Made by a program: the position numbers and the translations under genes. The notes beneath the pieces were generated by a model. The model searched no databases and was not told where the DNA came from. It saw only the letters and a list, made by a program, of their open reading frames with translations. Positions 10,115 to 19,215 of a stretch of DNA of 64,000 nt are shown piece by piece. The stretch covers positions 1 to 64,000 of the forward strand of contig JAZOML010000045.1 in assembly GCA_045653945.1 (NCBI GenBank). The letters are read 5' to 3'. Numbering within the stretch: position 1 is the stretch's first letter; each line of letters begins with the position of its first letter. Source of the stretch: SIG673 sp045653945. GTDB taxonomy: Bacteria; Bacillota; Clostridia; Oscillospirales; CAG-272.

Positions 10115-11407
10115 TTGGCTGATAACGTAATTTCTATACAAAAAAACGATTTCCTTTCGGAGCAGGTAACGGTGATAAACCACAAAAGCGGTCTTACCGT
10201 TTACTACGTCAAAAAGGATTTTGCCTCGTCTTACGCTATATTTGGGACGAAATACGGCTCGTTTGACAATGAATTTGCCGTTGACGGAGAAAAAATAACC
10301 GTACCTCACGGTATTGCGCATTTTCTTGAGCATAAGCTTTTTGAAACCGAGGACGGGACTGACACCTTTGAGCTCTTTTCCGAGCTTGGCGCTGATGCAA
10401 ACGCCTACACCTCGACTGACAGAACGGCGTATTTGTTTTCCTGCACAGAGAATTTTTATGAGTGCCTTGACGTGCTTGTGAAAATGGTGCTTACCCCCGT
10501 ATTTACCGAAAAGAACGTAAATAAGGAAATGGGTATTATAGGTCAGGAAATAAAGATGTGCGAGGATAGAACACGCACAATTCTTTACTACAATCTGATG
10601 AAGGCTCTTTATGAGCACAATCCTGTAAGAATACCGATTGCGGGTACGCTTGAGTCCATTTCTGAGATTACCCCCGAGCTTCTTTACAAGTGCTACAATG
10701 CGTTTTACCGTATGAATAATATGGCGCTTTGCGTATGCACAAGTGAGGAGCTTGACGGCGTAATAGATATACTTGATAAGTATCTGCCCGAAAAGAGTGA
10801 GGAAGCGGTTATCCACGCAAACCCTTACGACGGAGATACCGTTTATGAGGATATAGTTTCGGCAAATGCCGAGATTGCAAGACCGCTTTTTGAAATCGGT
10901 CTTAAAATTCCGATAGCGAACGTTTCCGATTTTTGCGCTCTTGATATTATTTGTGAGGCGGTGCTTGGAGAGAGTGAGGACTTCTACAATGAGTGCTTTG
11001 AAAAAGAGCTTTTTTCCTCATATCATCAGTACTGCGATTGCTCACGGGTGGGCTATTCGATACAGCTTGGCGGCGATGCCGATGAGCCTGAGGCGGTTTT
11101 CAGTCGCTTTAAGGAGCTTGTTGCGGAGATTGGCGAAAACGGAATTTCAAGGGATGCCTTTGAAAGAGCTAAGCGCTCCGCTTATGCCGACGCTATGAAG
11201 GCGTTTAACGGCTCTGAAAATATTGCCGAGGAGCTTTTCGAGGCGTTTGTTAACGGAGAAAGCTATCTTGATATCGTTGATAAATATAAAGAAGTAACCT
11301 ACGAAAAAGCAAATGCGCTTGCAAAGGAAATCTTTTGTGTGGATAGGGTGGCGATGAGCGTTATCTATCCGAGCGGCGCTACAACGGAGGCTGAGGATGA
11401 TGAATAA
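10115..11407 (+). CDS. yfmH: M16-family zinc metallopeptidase, YfmH-like
   Basis: A catalytic M16 peptidase with the inverted zinc motif HFLEH at residues 69-73 and a downstream glutamate-rich helix as third-ligand candidate. It follows yfmF closely. The open frame allows a GTG start at 10094, but AAGGA (10103-10107) sits 7 nt before an in-frame TTG at 10115, which I prefer. About 430 residues, normal for the family. It probably forms a heterodimer with YfmF. Its last 11 nt overlap lgt, indicating co-transcription. Confidence 0.82.
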   Translation: MADNVISIQKNDFLSEQVTVINHKSGLTVYYVKKDFASSYAIFGTKYGSFDNEFAVDGEKITVPHGIAHFLEHKLFETEDGTDTFELFSELGADANAYTSTDRTAYLFSCTENFYECLDVLVKMVLTPVFTEKNVNKEMGIIGQEIKMCEDRTRTILYYNLMKALYEHNPVRIPIAGTLESISEITPELLYKCYNAFYRMNNMALCVCTSEELDGVIDILDKYLPEKSEEAVIHANPYDGDTVYEDIVSANAEIARPLFEIGLKIPIANVSDFCALDIICEAVLGESEDFYNECFEKELFSSYHQYCDCSRVGYSIQLGGDADEPEAVFSRFKELVAEIGENGISRDAFERAKRSAYADAMKAFNGSENIAEELFEAFVNGESYLDIVDKYKEVTYEKANALAKEIFCVDRVAMSVIYPSGATTEAEDDE

Positions 11408-12341
11408 AATTGCATTTCCCGGACTTGGGATAGAGGAATTTACCGTAAACGAGGTTGCGTTTACACTGTTTGGCCGAGAGGTCAGGTGGTATGGCGTTAT
11501 AATCGCTATCGGTATGGTAGTTGCGGTTGCATATATGATGTGGCGCACTATTCAGTATAAGGGAATTAATTCCGACGATATTGTTGACTATGCACTGTTT
11601 GTTATAATTTTCGGAGTTCTTGGCGCAAGACTTTATTACGTGCTGTTTTCCGACAGGGACTATAACTCGTTTATGGAGGTTATAGCCATTTGGGAGGGCG
11701 GTCTTGCAATCTACGGCGGAATTATTGCGGGAGCCGCTACGGCTATTATAATTTGCCTTATAAAAAAGGTGCATATCCCCTGCTTTTTTGATATGCTTGC
11801 CCCTGCGGTTATGATAGCGCAGTCTATCGGCAGGTGGGGTAACTTTGTAAACGGCGAGGCTCACGGTGGACTTACCGATTCGTTTTTACGTATGGAGCTT
11901 AACGGGGCTTGTTATCATCCGACCTTCCTTTACGAATCGCTTTGGAATTTGCTTGGCTTTATTTTACTTAATATTCTATACAACAAAAGAAAATTTGACG
12001 GTCAGGTCGTGCTTGGCTATCTTGCCTGGTACGGACTTGGACGCGCCTTTATCGAGGGACTTCGTACCGATAGCTTATATATCGGAGTAGTCAGGGTTTC
12101 TCAGCTTGTGGGTATCATTTCCTTCCTTTTGGCACTTGGCACTATGATTTTCTTCCTTATTACCAAAAAAGCGCCTCTTTACGAGAGCGCATCATACGGT
12201 AAAAAGGCGGATATAGAAAAGGGAGAGCCGATAATGGTGAGAATTAAAAGGCTTTTCGCAAAAAAGCAGGAGCAAAACGAAAAAACTGTGGAAAATAACG
12301 AAAATATCGAAGGAGAAAACAAAAATGGCGACGATAATTGA
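11397..12341 (+). CDS. lgt: Prolipoprotein diacylglyceryl transferase
   Basis: Transfers the diacylglyceryl group from phosphatidylglycerol to the lipobox cysteine of prolipoproteins in the cytoplasmic membrane. The 314-residue protein has about seven membrane helices and the Lgt signature around residues 143-156 (RWGNFVNGEAHGG). GGAGG at 11386-11390 serves ATG 11397 (or ATG 11400). A charged cytoplasmic tail of ~50 residues (EQNEKTVENNENIEGENK) extends beyond the usual C-terminus. It overlaps yfmH upstream and folD downstream. Confidence 0.95.
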   Translation: MMNKIAFPGLGIEEFTVNEVAFTLFGREVRWYGVIIAIGMVVAVAYMMWRTIQYKGINSDDIVDYALFVIIFGVLGARLYYVLFSDRDYNSFMEVIAIWEGGLAIYGGIIAGAATAIIICLIKKVHIPCFFDMLAPAVMIAQSIGRWGNFVNGEAHGGLTDSFLRMELNGACYHPTFLYESLWNLLGFILLNILYNKRKFDGQVVLGYLAWYGLGRAFIEGLRTDSLYIGVVRVSQLVGIISFLLALGTMIFFLITKKAPLYESASYGKKADIEKGEPIMVRIKRLFAKKQEQNEKTVENNENIEGENKNGDDN

Positions 12342-13167
12342 CGGAAAGGCTATATCCGCAAAGGTAAGAGCGGAAATCAAGGCGGAGGTTGATGCTATGA
12401 GCGTCAAGCCCGGTCTTGCGGTTGTAATAGTGGGCGAGGACCCGGCATCAAAGGTTTACGTAAGAAACAAGGCGAAGGGCTGCGAGGAGGTAGGCTTTTA
12501 CTCAGAGGTTCACGCACTGCCTGCCGATACCACAGAGGAGCAGCTTCTTGCTCTCATAGATAAGCTTAATAATGATGCCAAAATAGACGGTATTCTTGTT
12601 CAGCTTCCTCTTCCCAAGCATCTTGACGAAAAGGCGGTTATCAACGCTATCCGCGCCGATAAGGACGTTGATGCATTCCACCCTATAAATACGGGTAAGA
12701 TTATGATTGGCGATTACGATTTTCTACCCTGCACCCCTGCGGGTGTTATGCGTTTGCTCAAGGAAACGGGCGTTGAGGTTTCGGGCAAGAAGTGTGTGGT
12801 TGTAGGTCGCTCCAACATTGTAGGAAAGCCTCAGGCTATGCTTTTACTTCAGCAGAACGGCACTGTAACTATTTGCCACTCAAGAACCGCCGACCTTAAA
12901 AAAGAGTGTCTTGAGGCTGATATTCTCGTGGTTGCTATCGGTAAGGCAAAGTTTATTACGGGCGAGTACGTAAAAGAGGGGGCAGTTGTTATCGACGTTG
13001 GTATGGATAGAGATGAAAACGGAAAGCTTTGCGGCGACGTTGATTTTGAAAGCGCCGAAAAGAAGGCGTCCGCTATCACTCCCGTACCGGGAGGAGTCGG
13101 CCCTATGACTATTGCTATGCTTCTCACAAACACCTTAAAGGCGGCTCGTCTTTTCGGTAAAAAGTAA
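12325..13167 (+). CDS. folD: Bifunctional methylene-THF dehydrogenase / cyclohydrolase
   Basis: FolD interconverts 5,10-methylene-THF and 10-formyl-THF in one-carbon metabolism. It has 280 residues, the standard length. Family features are the N-terminal substrate region (GEDPASKVYVRNKAKGCEEVG, including the catalytic lysine), GILVQLPLP, and the NADP-binding motif VVGRSNIVGKP, with the C-terminal TPVPGGVGPMT block. Its start lies 17 nt inside lgt, behind AAGGAGA. Confidence 0.96.
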   Translation: MATIIDGKAISAKVRAEIKAEVDAMSVKPGLAVVIVGEDPASKVYVRNKAKGCEEVGFYSEVHALPADTTEEQLLALIDKLNNDAKIDGILVQLPLPKHLDEKAVINAIRADKDVDAFHPINTGKIMIGDYDFLPCTPAGVMRLLKETGVEVSGKKCVVVGRSNIVGKPQAMLLLQQNGTVTICHSRTADLKKECLEADILVVAIGKAKFITGEYVKEGAVVIDVGMDRDENGKLCGDVDFESAEKKASAITPVPGGVGPMTIAMLLTNTLKAARLFGKK

Positions 13168-13207
13168 TTTTAAATAGAAAAAATTGAAAGGAGGACATTT
13201 GCAGTAT

Positions 13208-14041
13208 ATGAATTTAGGCGATGCTATAAAGGAAGAAATACTGACGCTTCATATAAAATCACCCTGTTGCAGGTCTTCCTTTATTACAGGTACGGAGCTG
13301 TTTGCAAAGAGCAGAAAGAACAAATTTACAGAGCAAATTGCGAGGTACAAGGAAAAGCTTGCAGCTAAAAAACGCAAGGCGTTTTTTGACGAGGACGTTG
13401 AGATAGGCTACAAAATAGGAAAAAAGGACGGTTTTTCTACCTACGTTGGCAAGAGAGTCTGTCCGTACTGCCTTTCTATGCTTATCAGAGGAGCGTTTCT
13501 TGTGTGCGGACGCGCAAGTGTAAGCACAGGCAAAAAGGCGGCAATTCATATTGAAATGGCTGTGCCAAATCAAGTTGTAGCGGGAGAGCTTTCTCTTGCG
13601 CTGGCGGAAATAGATATAGAGCCGAAAACGGCTATACGCAGGGGAGAGATACTGCTTTATTACAAAAAACGCGATAAAATCGAGGATTTTGTTGCATACA
13701 TAGGTGCGGTAACCAAATCCTTTGATATGATGAACGACGATATATTGAAGCGTGCAAATATGAAGGCAAACGCACTATTTAAATTTGATAACGTGAATAT
13801 AATGCGCTCAGTAGATGCGGCGGTAAGGCAAACTAAGGCGATAAACGCAATAATTTCGGCAGGTGATTTTGAGGAGCTACCGCTTCCGCTGCGTGAAACG
13901 GCGCATATACGCATAGAAAATCCCAGTGAGTCGCTGGATGCTTTGACCGAGCTTCACGGTGGCGGAGTCTCTCGCTCTACCGTCAACCGCCGATTACAAA
14001 AAATTATAGAGTGGGCAAGAAAAAAAGGATATATTAGTTAA
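13208..14041 (+). CDS. whiA: DNA-binding protein WhiA
   Basis: WhiA combines a degenerate LAGLIDADG-homing-endonuclease-like N-terminal fold with a C-terminal helix-turn-helix, and affects cell division and sporulation-related regulation. The sequence shows SPCCRSSFITG near residue 20, RGAFLVCG-type motif (MLIRGAFLVCGRASV) and the C-terminal HTH block GVSRSTVNRRLQKIIE. GAAAGGAGG lies at 13186-13194. I choose ATG 13208 (MNLGDAIKEEI), which aligns with the family N-terminus; TTG 13199 is possible. About 277 residues, slightly short. Confidence 0.9.
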   Translation: MNLGDAIKEEILTLHIKSPCCRSSFITGTELFAKSRKNKFTEQIARYKEKLAAKKRKAFFDEDVEIGYKIGKKDGFSTYVGKRVCPYCLSMLIRGAFLVCGRASVSTGKKAAIHIEMAVPNQVVAGELSLALAEIDIEPKTAIRRGEILLYYKKRDKIEDFVAYIGAVTKSFDMMNDDILKRANMKANALFKFDNVNIMRSVDAAVRQTKAINAIISAGDFEELPLPLRETAHIRIENPSESLDALTELHGGGVSRSTVNRRLQKIIEWARKKGYIS

Positions 14042-14056
14042 AGGGTAAATCATTAT

Positions 14057-16336
14057 ATGGAAATGTGTTCAAGATGCGGTGTTAATCCCGCAATGGTATT
14101 TATAATGCGTCAGGACCCGACGGGTGTCAAAAACGAGGGACTTTGTATTCCCTGCGCTAAGGAGCTTGGAATTAACCTTCCAAAGCAGGTGCAGGAGGCA
14201 GAGGAGTTTATTGAGAATTTCGGCGAAAATATTCAGGGACTCGTTGAAATTGACGAGGATGATGACGGTCAGGGCAAGGCGCCGATGATTGATTTCAATA
14301 AGCTCGGTCAAATGTTTTTTGGCGGAGCAAAGGGTGATGGTTCAGCTCCAAAGGACGGAGAAAAAGGCAAGGAAAAGAAGAAAAAAGAGCCTGACGGTCC
14401 TAAAAAAGCAACAGAGCAGTATTGTATAAGTCTTACGGATAAGGCACGCGCAGGTAAGCTTGACAGAGTTATCGGCAGAGTGCGTGAGCTTGAAAGACTA
14501 ATGCAAATACTTACCCGTCGTCAAAAGAACAATCCCTGTCTTATAGGTGAGCCGGGTGTGGGTAAAACTGCTATTGCCGAGGCACTTGCTCAAAGAATTG
14601 TAAAGGGTGAGGTACCCTATAAGCTTAAAAATAAAGAGGTGCTGCTGGTTGATATGACTGCCCTTGTTGCGGGAACGCAGTTCAGGGGACAGTTTGAGGG
14701 ACGTATGAAGGCGCTTATAAACGAGGTTAAGGCGCAGGGAAATATTATTCTTGTTATCGACGAGGTGCATAGCATTGTCGGTGCGGGCGATGCCGAGGGC
14801 TCGATGAACGCAGCTAATATACTTAAGCCTGCGCTTTCAAGAGGAGAAATTCAGCTTATCGGCGCAACTACTCTTGCAGAGTACAGAAAGTATATAGAAA
14901 AGGACAGTGCGCTTGAGCGCCGTTTTCAGCCGATTATAGTTGAGGAAAACTCAATTAGCGATACGGTTGAAATTTTAAAGGGCATAAAGCACTATTACGA
15001 GGCGTATCACCGTATAAACGTCCCTAACGCTATTCTTGAAAAGGCGGTAACCTTTGCCGAAAGATATATTACCGATAGATTTTTGCCCGATAAGGCAATA
15101 GACCTGCTTGACGAGGCTTGCTCTCGACTTGCTTTAAACAGTACGGTAATAGACGAGCTTTCGGCGTGTGAGGATATACTGCCGAGGCTGAAAAGTGAAG
15201 AAAAAGAGCTTTCCGAAAAGGTACTGAATGAAAGCGATGAGGAAAAGCGTAACGCAACGTATAAGCGCATAGCGGAGCTTAAAGGCGAGATTATGCGTGT
15301 TACAGGCGAGATTGATAGGCTGGCAGGCGAGGTTCGTGCTCTTACGCTTACTGAGGAAATGCTCGCTCAGGTTATTGAAATTTGGACGGGTATTCCTGCA
15401 AGCAGTATCACCGAAAAGGAGTTTGAAAGACTTGCACGTCTTGACGAGGAGCTTAAAAAACACGTTGTAGGTCAGGACGTAGCGATAAACGCTATCACAA
15501 GAGCAATTAAGCGTTCCCGTGTGGGCGTAAGTGCAAAGAGAAAGCCTATTTCGTTTATATTTGCAGGCCCGACGGGTGTGGGTAAAACCGAGCTTGTAAA
15601 AAGACTTGCTATGGAGCTTTTCGATGCTCCTGAGTCGCTTATCCGACTTGATATGTCGGAGTTTATGGAAAAGCACGCAGTGTCGAGAATTATCGGAGCG
15701 CCTCCCGGATATATCGGTTATGACGATGCCGGTCAGCTTACCGAAAAGATACGCCGAAAGCCTTATTCCGTTGTTCTTTTTGATGAAATAGAAAAGGCGC
15801 ATCCCGACGTAATGAACGTCCTGCTTCAAATTCTTGACGACGGTAGAATTACCGATGCGCAGGGACGTACCGTTAATTTTGAGAACACCGTTATAGTTAT
15901 GACAACAAACGCAGGCTCAAAGGGGGACGGCGCGCTTGGGTTTGGTGCAAGCACGCAAGTTCAAAATGAGGAAAAGACCAAAAAGGCTTTGGGAGAATTT
16001 TTACGCCCCGAATTTATCAACCGTGTAGATGAAATTATCACATTTAAGGCGCTTACCGTAGAGGATTTTGAGAAGATTGCCGTAATTATGCTTGACGAGC
16101 TTAAAGCGGCTCTTGAATACAAGGGCTATAAGGTCAAGTATGACGAAAAGGCGGTGAAAACCGTTGCACACGGCTCGTTCTCCGAAAAATTCGGCGCAAG
16201 AAATATGCGTAGGTATATTCAAACTAACATTGAGGACGTTATTGCCGAAAAAATTATCGAAATGCGCGCCTCGGTTGCCCTTGTTTCTATCTCGGCAAAT
16301 AAGGATTGCAACGAAATTAAGATTACCGTAGCATAA
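14057..16336 (+). CDS. ClpE-like AAA+ protease unfoldase subunit
   Basis: A 759-residue Hsp100 protein with two AAA+ modules: Walker A GEPGVGKT near residue 165 and GPTGVGKT near residue 504. Instead of the ClpC/ClpA double-repeat N-domain it starts with a four-cysteine zinc finger (C4-x2-C7...C30-x2-C33) as in ClpE, followed by an acidic/lysine-rich linker. A short coiled-coil middle domain lies around residues 380-440. An LGF tripeptide near residue 628 (GALGFGAS) matches the ClpP-binding loop, so it probably delivers substrates to ClpP. No CtsR, McsA or McsB gene is adjacent. It lies downstream of whiA with 15 nt spacing. Confidence 0.85.
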   Translation: MEMCSRCGVNPAMVFIMRQDPTGVKNEGLCIPCAKELGINLPKQVQEAEEFIENFGENIQGLVEIDEDDDGQGKAPMIDFNKLGQMFFGGAKGDGSAPKDGEKGKEKKKKEPDGPKKATEQYCISLTDKARAGKLDRVIGRVRELERLMQILTRRQKNNPCLIGEPGVGKTAIAEALAQRIVKGEVPYKLKNKEVLLVDMTALVAGTQFRGQFEGRMKALINEVKAQGNIILVIDEVHSIVGAGDAEGSMNAANILKPALSRGEIQLIGATTLAEYRKYIEKDSALERRFQPIIVEENSISDTVEILKGIKHYYEAYHRINVPNAILEKAVTFAERYITDRFLPDKAIDLLDEACSRLALNSTVIDELSACEDILPRLKSEEKELSEKVLNESDEEKRNATYKRIAELKGEIMRVTGEIDRLAGEVRALTLTEEMLAQVIEIWTGIPASSITEKEFERLARLDEELKKHVVGQDVAINAITRAIKRSRVGVSAKRKPISFIFAGPTGVGKTELVKRLAMELFDAPESLIRLDMSEFMEKHAVSRIIGAPPGYIGYDDAGQLTEKIRRKPYSVVLFDEIEKAHPDVMNVLLQILDDGRITDAQGRTVNFENTVIVMTTNAGSKGDGALGFGASTQVQNEEKTKKALGEFLRPEFINRVDEIITFKALTVEDFEKIAVIMLDELKAALEYKGYKVKYDEKAVKTVAHGSFSEKFGARNMRRYIQTNIEDVIAEKIIEMRASVALVSISANKDCNEIKITVA

Positions 16337-16349
16337 AAAAGAGGTTTTT

Positions 16350-17111
16350 ATGGAAAACAGTCAGTTTACCGTTTTGGCGGAGTATTATGACCGCTTAAAC
16401 GGTGCGGATTACGATGCGTACGCAGGGTACGTAAAGCGAATTTTTAAAGAATACGGAACGGGTAGCGAGGAGCTTGTGCTTGACCTTGGCTGTGGCACAG
16501 GCTCGCTTACCCTTGCTCTTGCACGTCTTGGATACGATATGATTGGCGCAGATATTTCTCCCGATATGCTCACCGTTGCGCTTGATAGGGCATACGATGA
16601 GGGAAAGAGTATTCTTTATCTTAATCAGGATATGCGTACGTTTGAGCTTTATGGAACCGTAGACGGAATTGTTTGCGCTCTTGACGGGATAAACTACCTG
16701 CGCACAAGAGATGACGTTGTGAAGTGCTTTAAGCTTGTACGCAATTATCTTAATCCCGGTGCGCTTTTCCTTTTTGACGTTAATTCCGAGTATCGCTTTA
16801 AGGAAATTCTTGCTAAGCGTGATTATTTTCTTGATGACGGGGACGTTTATATGGGTTGGCGCTCTCTTTATGATGAAAAAAAGGGTGAAATAGAGTTTGA
16901 TTTGACTCTTTTTGTGCAGGACGAGGACGGTAGATTTGAAAAAATCGAGGAAACACAGACGGAAAAGCTGTGGACGGATACTGCGCTTGATGAAATTATA
17001 GTTGAGTGCGGACTTGAAAGGGTTGCGGTTTTTTCAGGCTTTGATATGCAGGAAGTAAAAAAAGAGGACGAAAAGCGTTTTTACGTTGTTCGCTGCCCTT
17101 ATAATAAGTAA
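16350..17111 (+). CDS. Class I SAM-dependent methyltransferase
   Basis: A 253-residue Rossmann-fold methyltransferase. SAM-binding motif I is LVLDLGCGTGSL (about residues 43-54), the motif II acidic residue lies in MIGADISPDML, and GIVCALDGINYL follows. Similar proteins are common in clostridia and have no assigned substrate. It starts 13 nt after the ClpE-like gene and ends the run before the tRNA cluster. No terminator of obvious strength follows; a T-run sits at 17144-17150. Confidence 0.85.
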   Translation: MENSQFTVLAEYYDRLNGADYDAYAGYVKRIFKEYGTGSEELVLDLGCGTGSLTLALARLGYDMIGADISPDMLTVALDRAYDEGKSILYLNQDMRTFELYGTVDGIVCALDGINYLRTRDDVVKCFKLVRNYLNPGALFLFDVNSEYRFKEILAKRDYFLDDGDVYMGWRSLYDEKKGEIEFDLTLFVQDEDGRFEKIEETQTEKLWTDTALDEIIVECGLERVAVFSGFDMQEVKKEDEKRFYVVRCPYNK

Positions 17112-17166
17112 AAAACAGGTGTTTTTCAGGGTGAAAAAAATTTTTTGAGAATTTTTAAAAAAGGTA

Positions 17167-17195
17167 TTGACAAACGATATTCGATGTGCTATAAT
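17167..17195 (+). promoter_or_regulatory. Consensus SigA promoter of the tRNA cluster
   Basis: TTGACA (17167-17172), 17-nt spacer, TATAAT (17190-17195), with an extended TG. The predicted start near 17202 is about 25 nt upstream of tRNA-Val. Confidence 0.92.
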
Positions 17196-17226
17196 TAGTG
17201 AGTCGCAAGAAAAGGCGTACCTGTTT

Positions 17227-17302
17227 GGAAGCATAGCTCAGCTGGAAGAGCACTTGCCTTACAAGCAAGGGGTCACAGGTTCGAGCCCTGTTGTTTCCAC
17301 CA
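17227..17302 (+). tRNA. tRNA-Val (UAC)
   Basis: Full cloverleaf with encoded CCA. Acceptor GGAAGCA pairs with TGTTTCC, the anticodon arm is CTTGC-CTTACAA-GCAAG, and the T-loop is GGTTCGAGCC. Confidence 0.96.
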
Positions 17303-17306
17303 TAAT

Positions 17307-17383
17307 GGCCCGGTAGTTCAGTTGGTTAGAACGCTAGCCTGTCACGCTAGAGGTCGAGGGTTCGAGTCCCTTCCGGGTCGCCA
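17307..17383 (+). tRNA. tRNA-Asp (GUC)
   Basis: Acceptor GGCCCGG pairs with CCGGGTC, the anticodon arm is CTAGC-CTGTCAC-GCTAG, and CCA is encoded. It lies 4 nt after tRNA-Val. Confidence 0.96.
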
Positions 17384-17499
17384 CTTTCACTTTTAGAGTG
17401 AAAAAGTCCCTGTTCAGTTTATGAGAGGGAAACGAATCGGTTGTTGTGATTATTGTAAAGCGCAAAGCGGTTTACGTAATGCAATCTCCGATTGCACTT

Positions 17500-17575
17500 G
17501 CCTCTGTAGCTCAGTTGGTAGAGCAGGGGACTGAAAATCCCCGTGTCGTTGGTTCAATTCCGACCGGAGGCACCA
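17500..17575 (+). tRNA. tRNA-Phe (GAA)
   Basis: Acceptor GCCTCTG pairs with CGGAGGC (one wobble), the anticodon arm is GGGGA-CTGAAAA-TCCCC, and CCA is encoded. A 116-nt spacer separates it from tRNA-Asp; I see no gene there. Confidence 0.96.
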
Positions 17576-17578
17576 TAT

Positions 17579-17654
17579 GCGGATTTAGCTCATTTGGTAG
17601 AGCGCGACCTTGCCAAGGTCGAGGTGGCGGGTTCGAGCCCCGTAATCCGCTCCA
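17579..17654 (+). tRNA. tRNA-Gly (GCC)
   Basis: Acceptor GCGGATT pairs with AATCCGC, the anticodon loop is TTGCCAA within CGACC/GGTCG, and CCA is encoded. Last tRNA of the cluster. Confidence 0.96.
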
Positions 17655-17691
17655 AAAACAAAAGACGCCCAATCGGGTGTCTTTTGTTTTT
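17654..17691 (+). terminator. Terminator of the tRNA cluster
   Basis: A long stem (17 bp, one G-U) with arms AAAAACAAAAGACGCCC and GGGTGTCTTTTGTTTTT around an AATC loop. It begins at the tRNA-Gly CCA end. Confidence 0.92.
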
Positions 17692-17737
17692 CGTAAATCG
17701 AAACGGGCTCGAAGGGCGAGCTGCCCCATGACAGTCC

Positions 17738-17813
17738 GGTGGCAAGGCGAGCGCCTTGAGGCAAAAGGCGGCGCAAACTGAATGCGAACAAATCAAACGC
17801 CGCTAAGGGATAT
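17738..17813 (+). repeat. 76-bp dispersed repeat, copy 1
   Basis: About 74 of 76 bases match a second copy at 19271-19346. It contains the palindrome CAAGGCGAGCGCCTTG and a distant pair GGCGGCG...CGCCGC, so the transcript could fold into a two-stem structure. No open frame is shared. It lies between the tRNA terminator and the promoter of the next gene. Confidence 0.85.
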
Positions 17814-17855
17814 GAGAGCCACTGTCCCAAAATAAAAAGAGTTTTTGATTATATA

Positions 17856-17884
17856 TTGAAAATTGTTTAGCGTTATGGTATAAT
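17856..17884 (+). promoter_or_regulatory. SigA promoter upstream of the 392-residue unknown gene
   Basis: TTGAAA (17856-17861), 17 nt, TATAAT (17879-17884). The predicted leader is about 115 nt; I see no riboswitch I recognise in it. Confidence 0.85.
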
Positions 17885-18004
17885 GGTAGCATAAAAGGCT
17901 TAGCGACTATGAAAGATAATCATCAATACCGTAAAGGGTAATAAATAGCGTGGGCATATCTTGTTTGTCTTAATATGGCAAACGGCAAGGAAGGGAAATT
18001 CAGT

Positions 18005-19183
18005 ATGAAAAATATCGAATCAGGGATCACAGGTGCGATTGAATTTATCAAGAGCAAGCTTTTTTATCCTAAAACGTCGATCATATACGACCACCTTGTG
18101 ACAGGTCGTGAAAACGAGTTTCCGATACCCTATGAGATAGCTTCCGTTTACCCTAATCCCTGCGGCTACACCACGGGTATGGAGGACGGAATGATAAGCG
18201 GCGGGACGATGCTTGATGCATTGATCTGTCGTTATGAAACGGATCGGGACGAGGCTACGGGTGAGTTTGCGCGTGAGATAGTGAAGGGAATGTTAAAGTG
18301 CGCTTTTTCCGCAAGAAGCGAAGGCTTTTTGCCGCGCTCTGTGTCTATTGCTGACGGTTCAAGTCACTATCCCGATTCCTCACGTGATCAATACACACTG
18401 TTTATTTTTGGAATGCATAGGTATATAAATAGTGAGCTTTGTACTTTATCTGAATTTGAACAGATTTCAAGGGCGGCGGTCGGAATTGCCCGTCGTGCCG
18501 AGAAAAACGTCACCAAAGAAAACGGATACGATATGTTGACCGATGACGGTCGTCCGACGTTAAATAACGTTATGTGGGGCGATACCCTTGGCAATCACGA
18601 ATATATGCGTCTGCCGATGATATATTTGTTTGCGTACGAGGTGACAAGGGACGGTCATTGGCTTGAAAAATACCGTGAGATAAGGGCGGAGGCGTTTGAA
18701 AAATCGCTTCCGATGACTGATTATTGGGCGCTTTACACGCTTCAGCAGATGCAGGCGTCGGTTCGGATTTGCTACGACGTGGAAACGGACGAGGAGTGGC
18801 GTGGGCGTTATTTGGAGCTTATGAATACGGTTGCCGATTTTGCCGAGGGGCTTGCCGACAAGGTTCGCTTTGAAATGGAAAAGAGTGACAACTACAACGC
18901 CCATCAAGTCCATTTTCGCAGGCTAAAGGAGGCACCTGCCGAGCGGTTTATAAGGCTTGGCTACAAGGATGCCGTGGCGCTTGAACGAGAGGACGCAGGA
19001 GAATACTTCACGCTTCAGGACTGTGCGCAGATATCGATCATTTCAGGGCTTGCACCAAAAAGAAAGGTAAGTAAAAAGGCAAAAGAGCTGTTTTTTGATG
19101 CGTTTGAGAAAATCGATCTTTCTTTGCACGAAAGGAATTTACCGCTATATTTCGCAGACGGATATTACAGAGGGGTAATATAA
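18005..19183 (+). CDS. Uncharacterised helical protein, possible six-hairpin glycosidase-like
   Basis: A 392-residue soluble protein, mostly helical, rich in acidic and aromatic residues. Its pattern of paired helices (for example MWGDTLGNHEYMRLPMIYLF, DYWALYTLQQMQASVRICYD) resembles alpha/alpha six-barrel carbohydrate-active proteins, but I cannot assign a GH family and see no confirmed catalytic acid pair. ATG 18005 is chosen because AGGAAGG lies about 9 nt upstream; an in-frame ATG at 17975 has no ribosome site. It has its own promoter and terminator and sits beside an SGNH hydrolase and a GH39 gene, fitting glycan metabolism (inference). Confidence 0.65.
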   Translation: MKNIESGITGAIEFIKSKLFYPKTSIIYDHLVTGRENEFPIPYEIASVYPNPCGYTTGMEDGMISGGTMLDALICRYETDRDEATGEFAREIVKGMLKCAFSARSEGFLPRSVSIADGSSHYPDSSRDQYTLFIFGMHRYINSELCTLSEFEQISRAAVGIARRAEKNVTKENGYDMLTDDGRPTLNNVMWGDTLGNHEYMRLPMIYLFAYEVTRDGHWLEKYREIRAEAFEKSLPMTDYWALYTLQQMQASVRICYDVETDEEWRGRYLELMNTVADFAEGLADKVRFEMEKSDNYNAHQVHFRRLKEAPAERFIRLGYKDAVALEREDAGEYFTLQDCAQISIISGLAPKRKVSKKAKELFFDAFEKIDLSLHERNLPLYFADGYYRGVI

Positions 19184-19213
19184 AAAATCCAAGTCGAAAG
19201 ACTTGGATTTTTT
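19183..19213. terminator. Bidirectional-looking terminator
   Basis: AAAAATCCAAGTC / GACTTGGATTTTT with a GAAA loop, directly after the stop codon. The A- and T-runs on both sides would also serve the minus-strand GH39 remnant next to it. Confidence 0.9.
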
Positions 19214-19215
19214 CG

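Noticed and set aside
10055..10816. 253-codon open frame antisense to yfmH
   Set aside because: Composition (rich in Lys, Tyr, Val without domains) is typical of the reverse frame of a real gene.
17446..17830. Open frames on both strands across the tRNA cluster
   Set aside because: They run through tRNA-Phe, tRNA-Gly and a terminator and are shadows of RNA genes.
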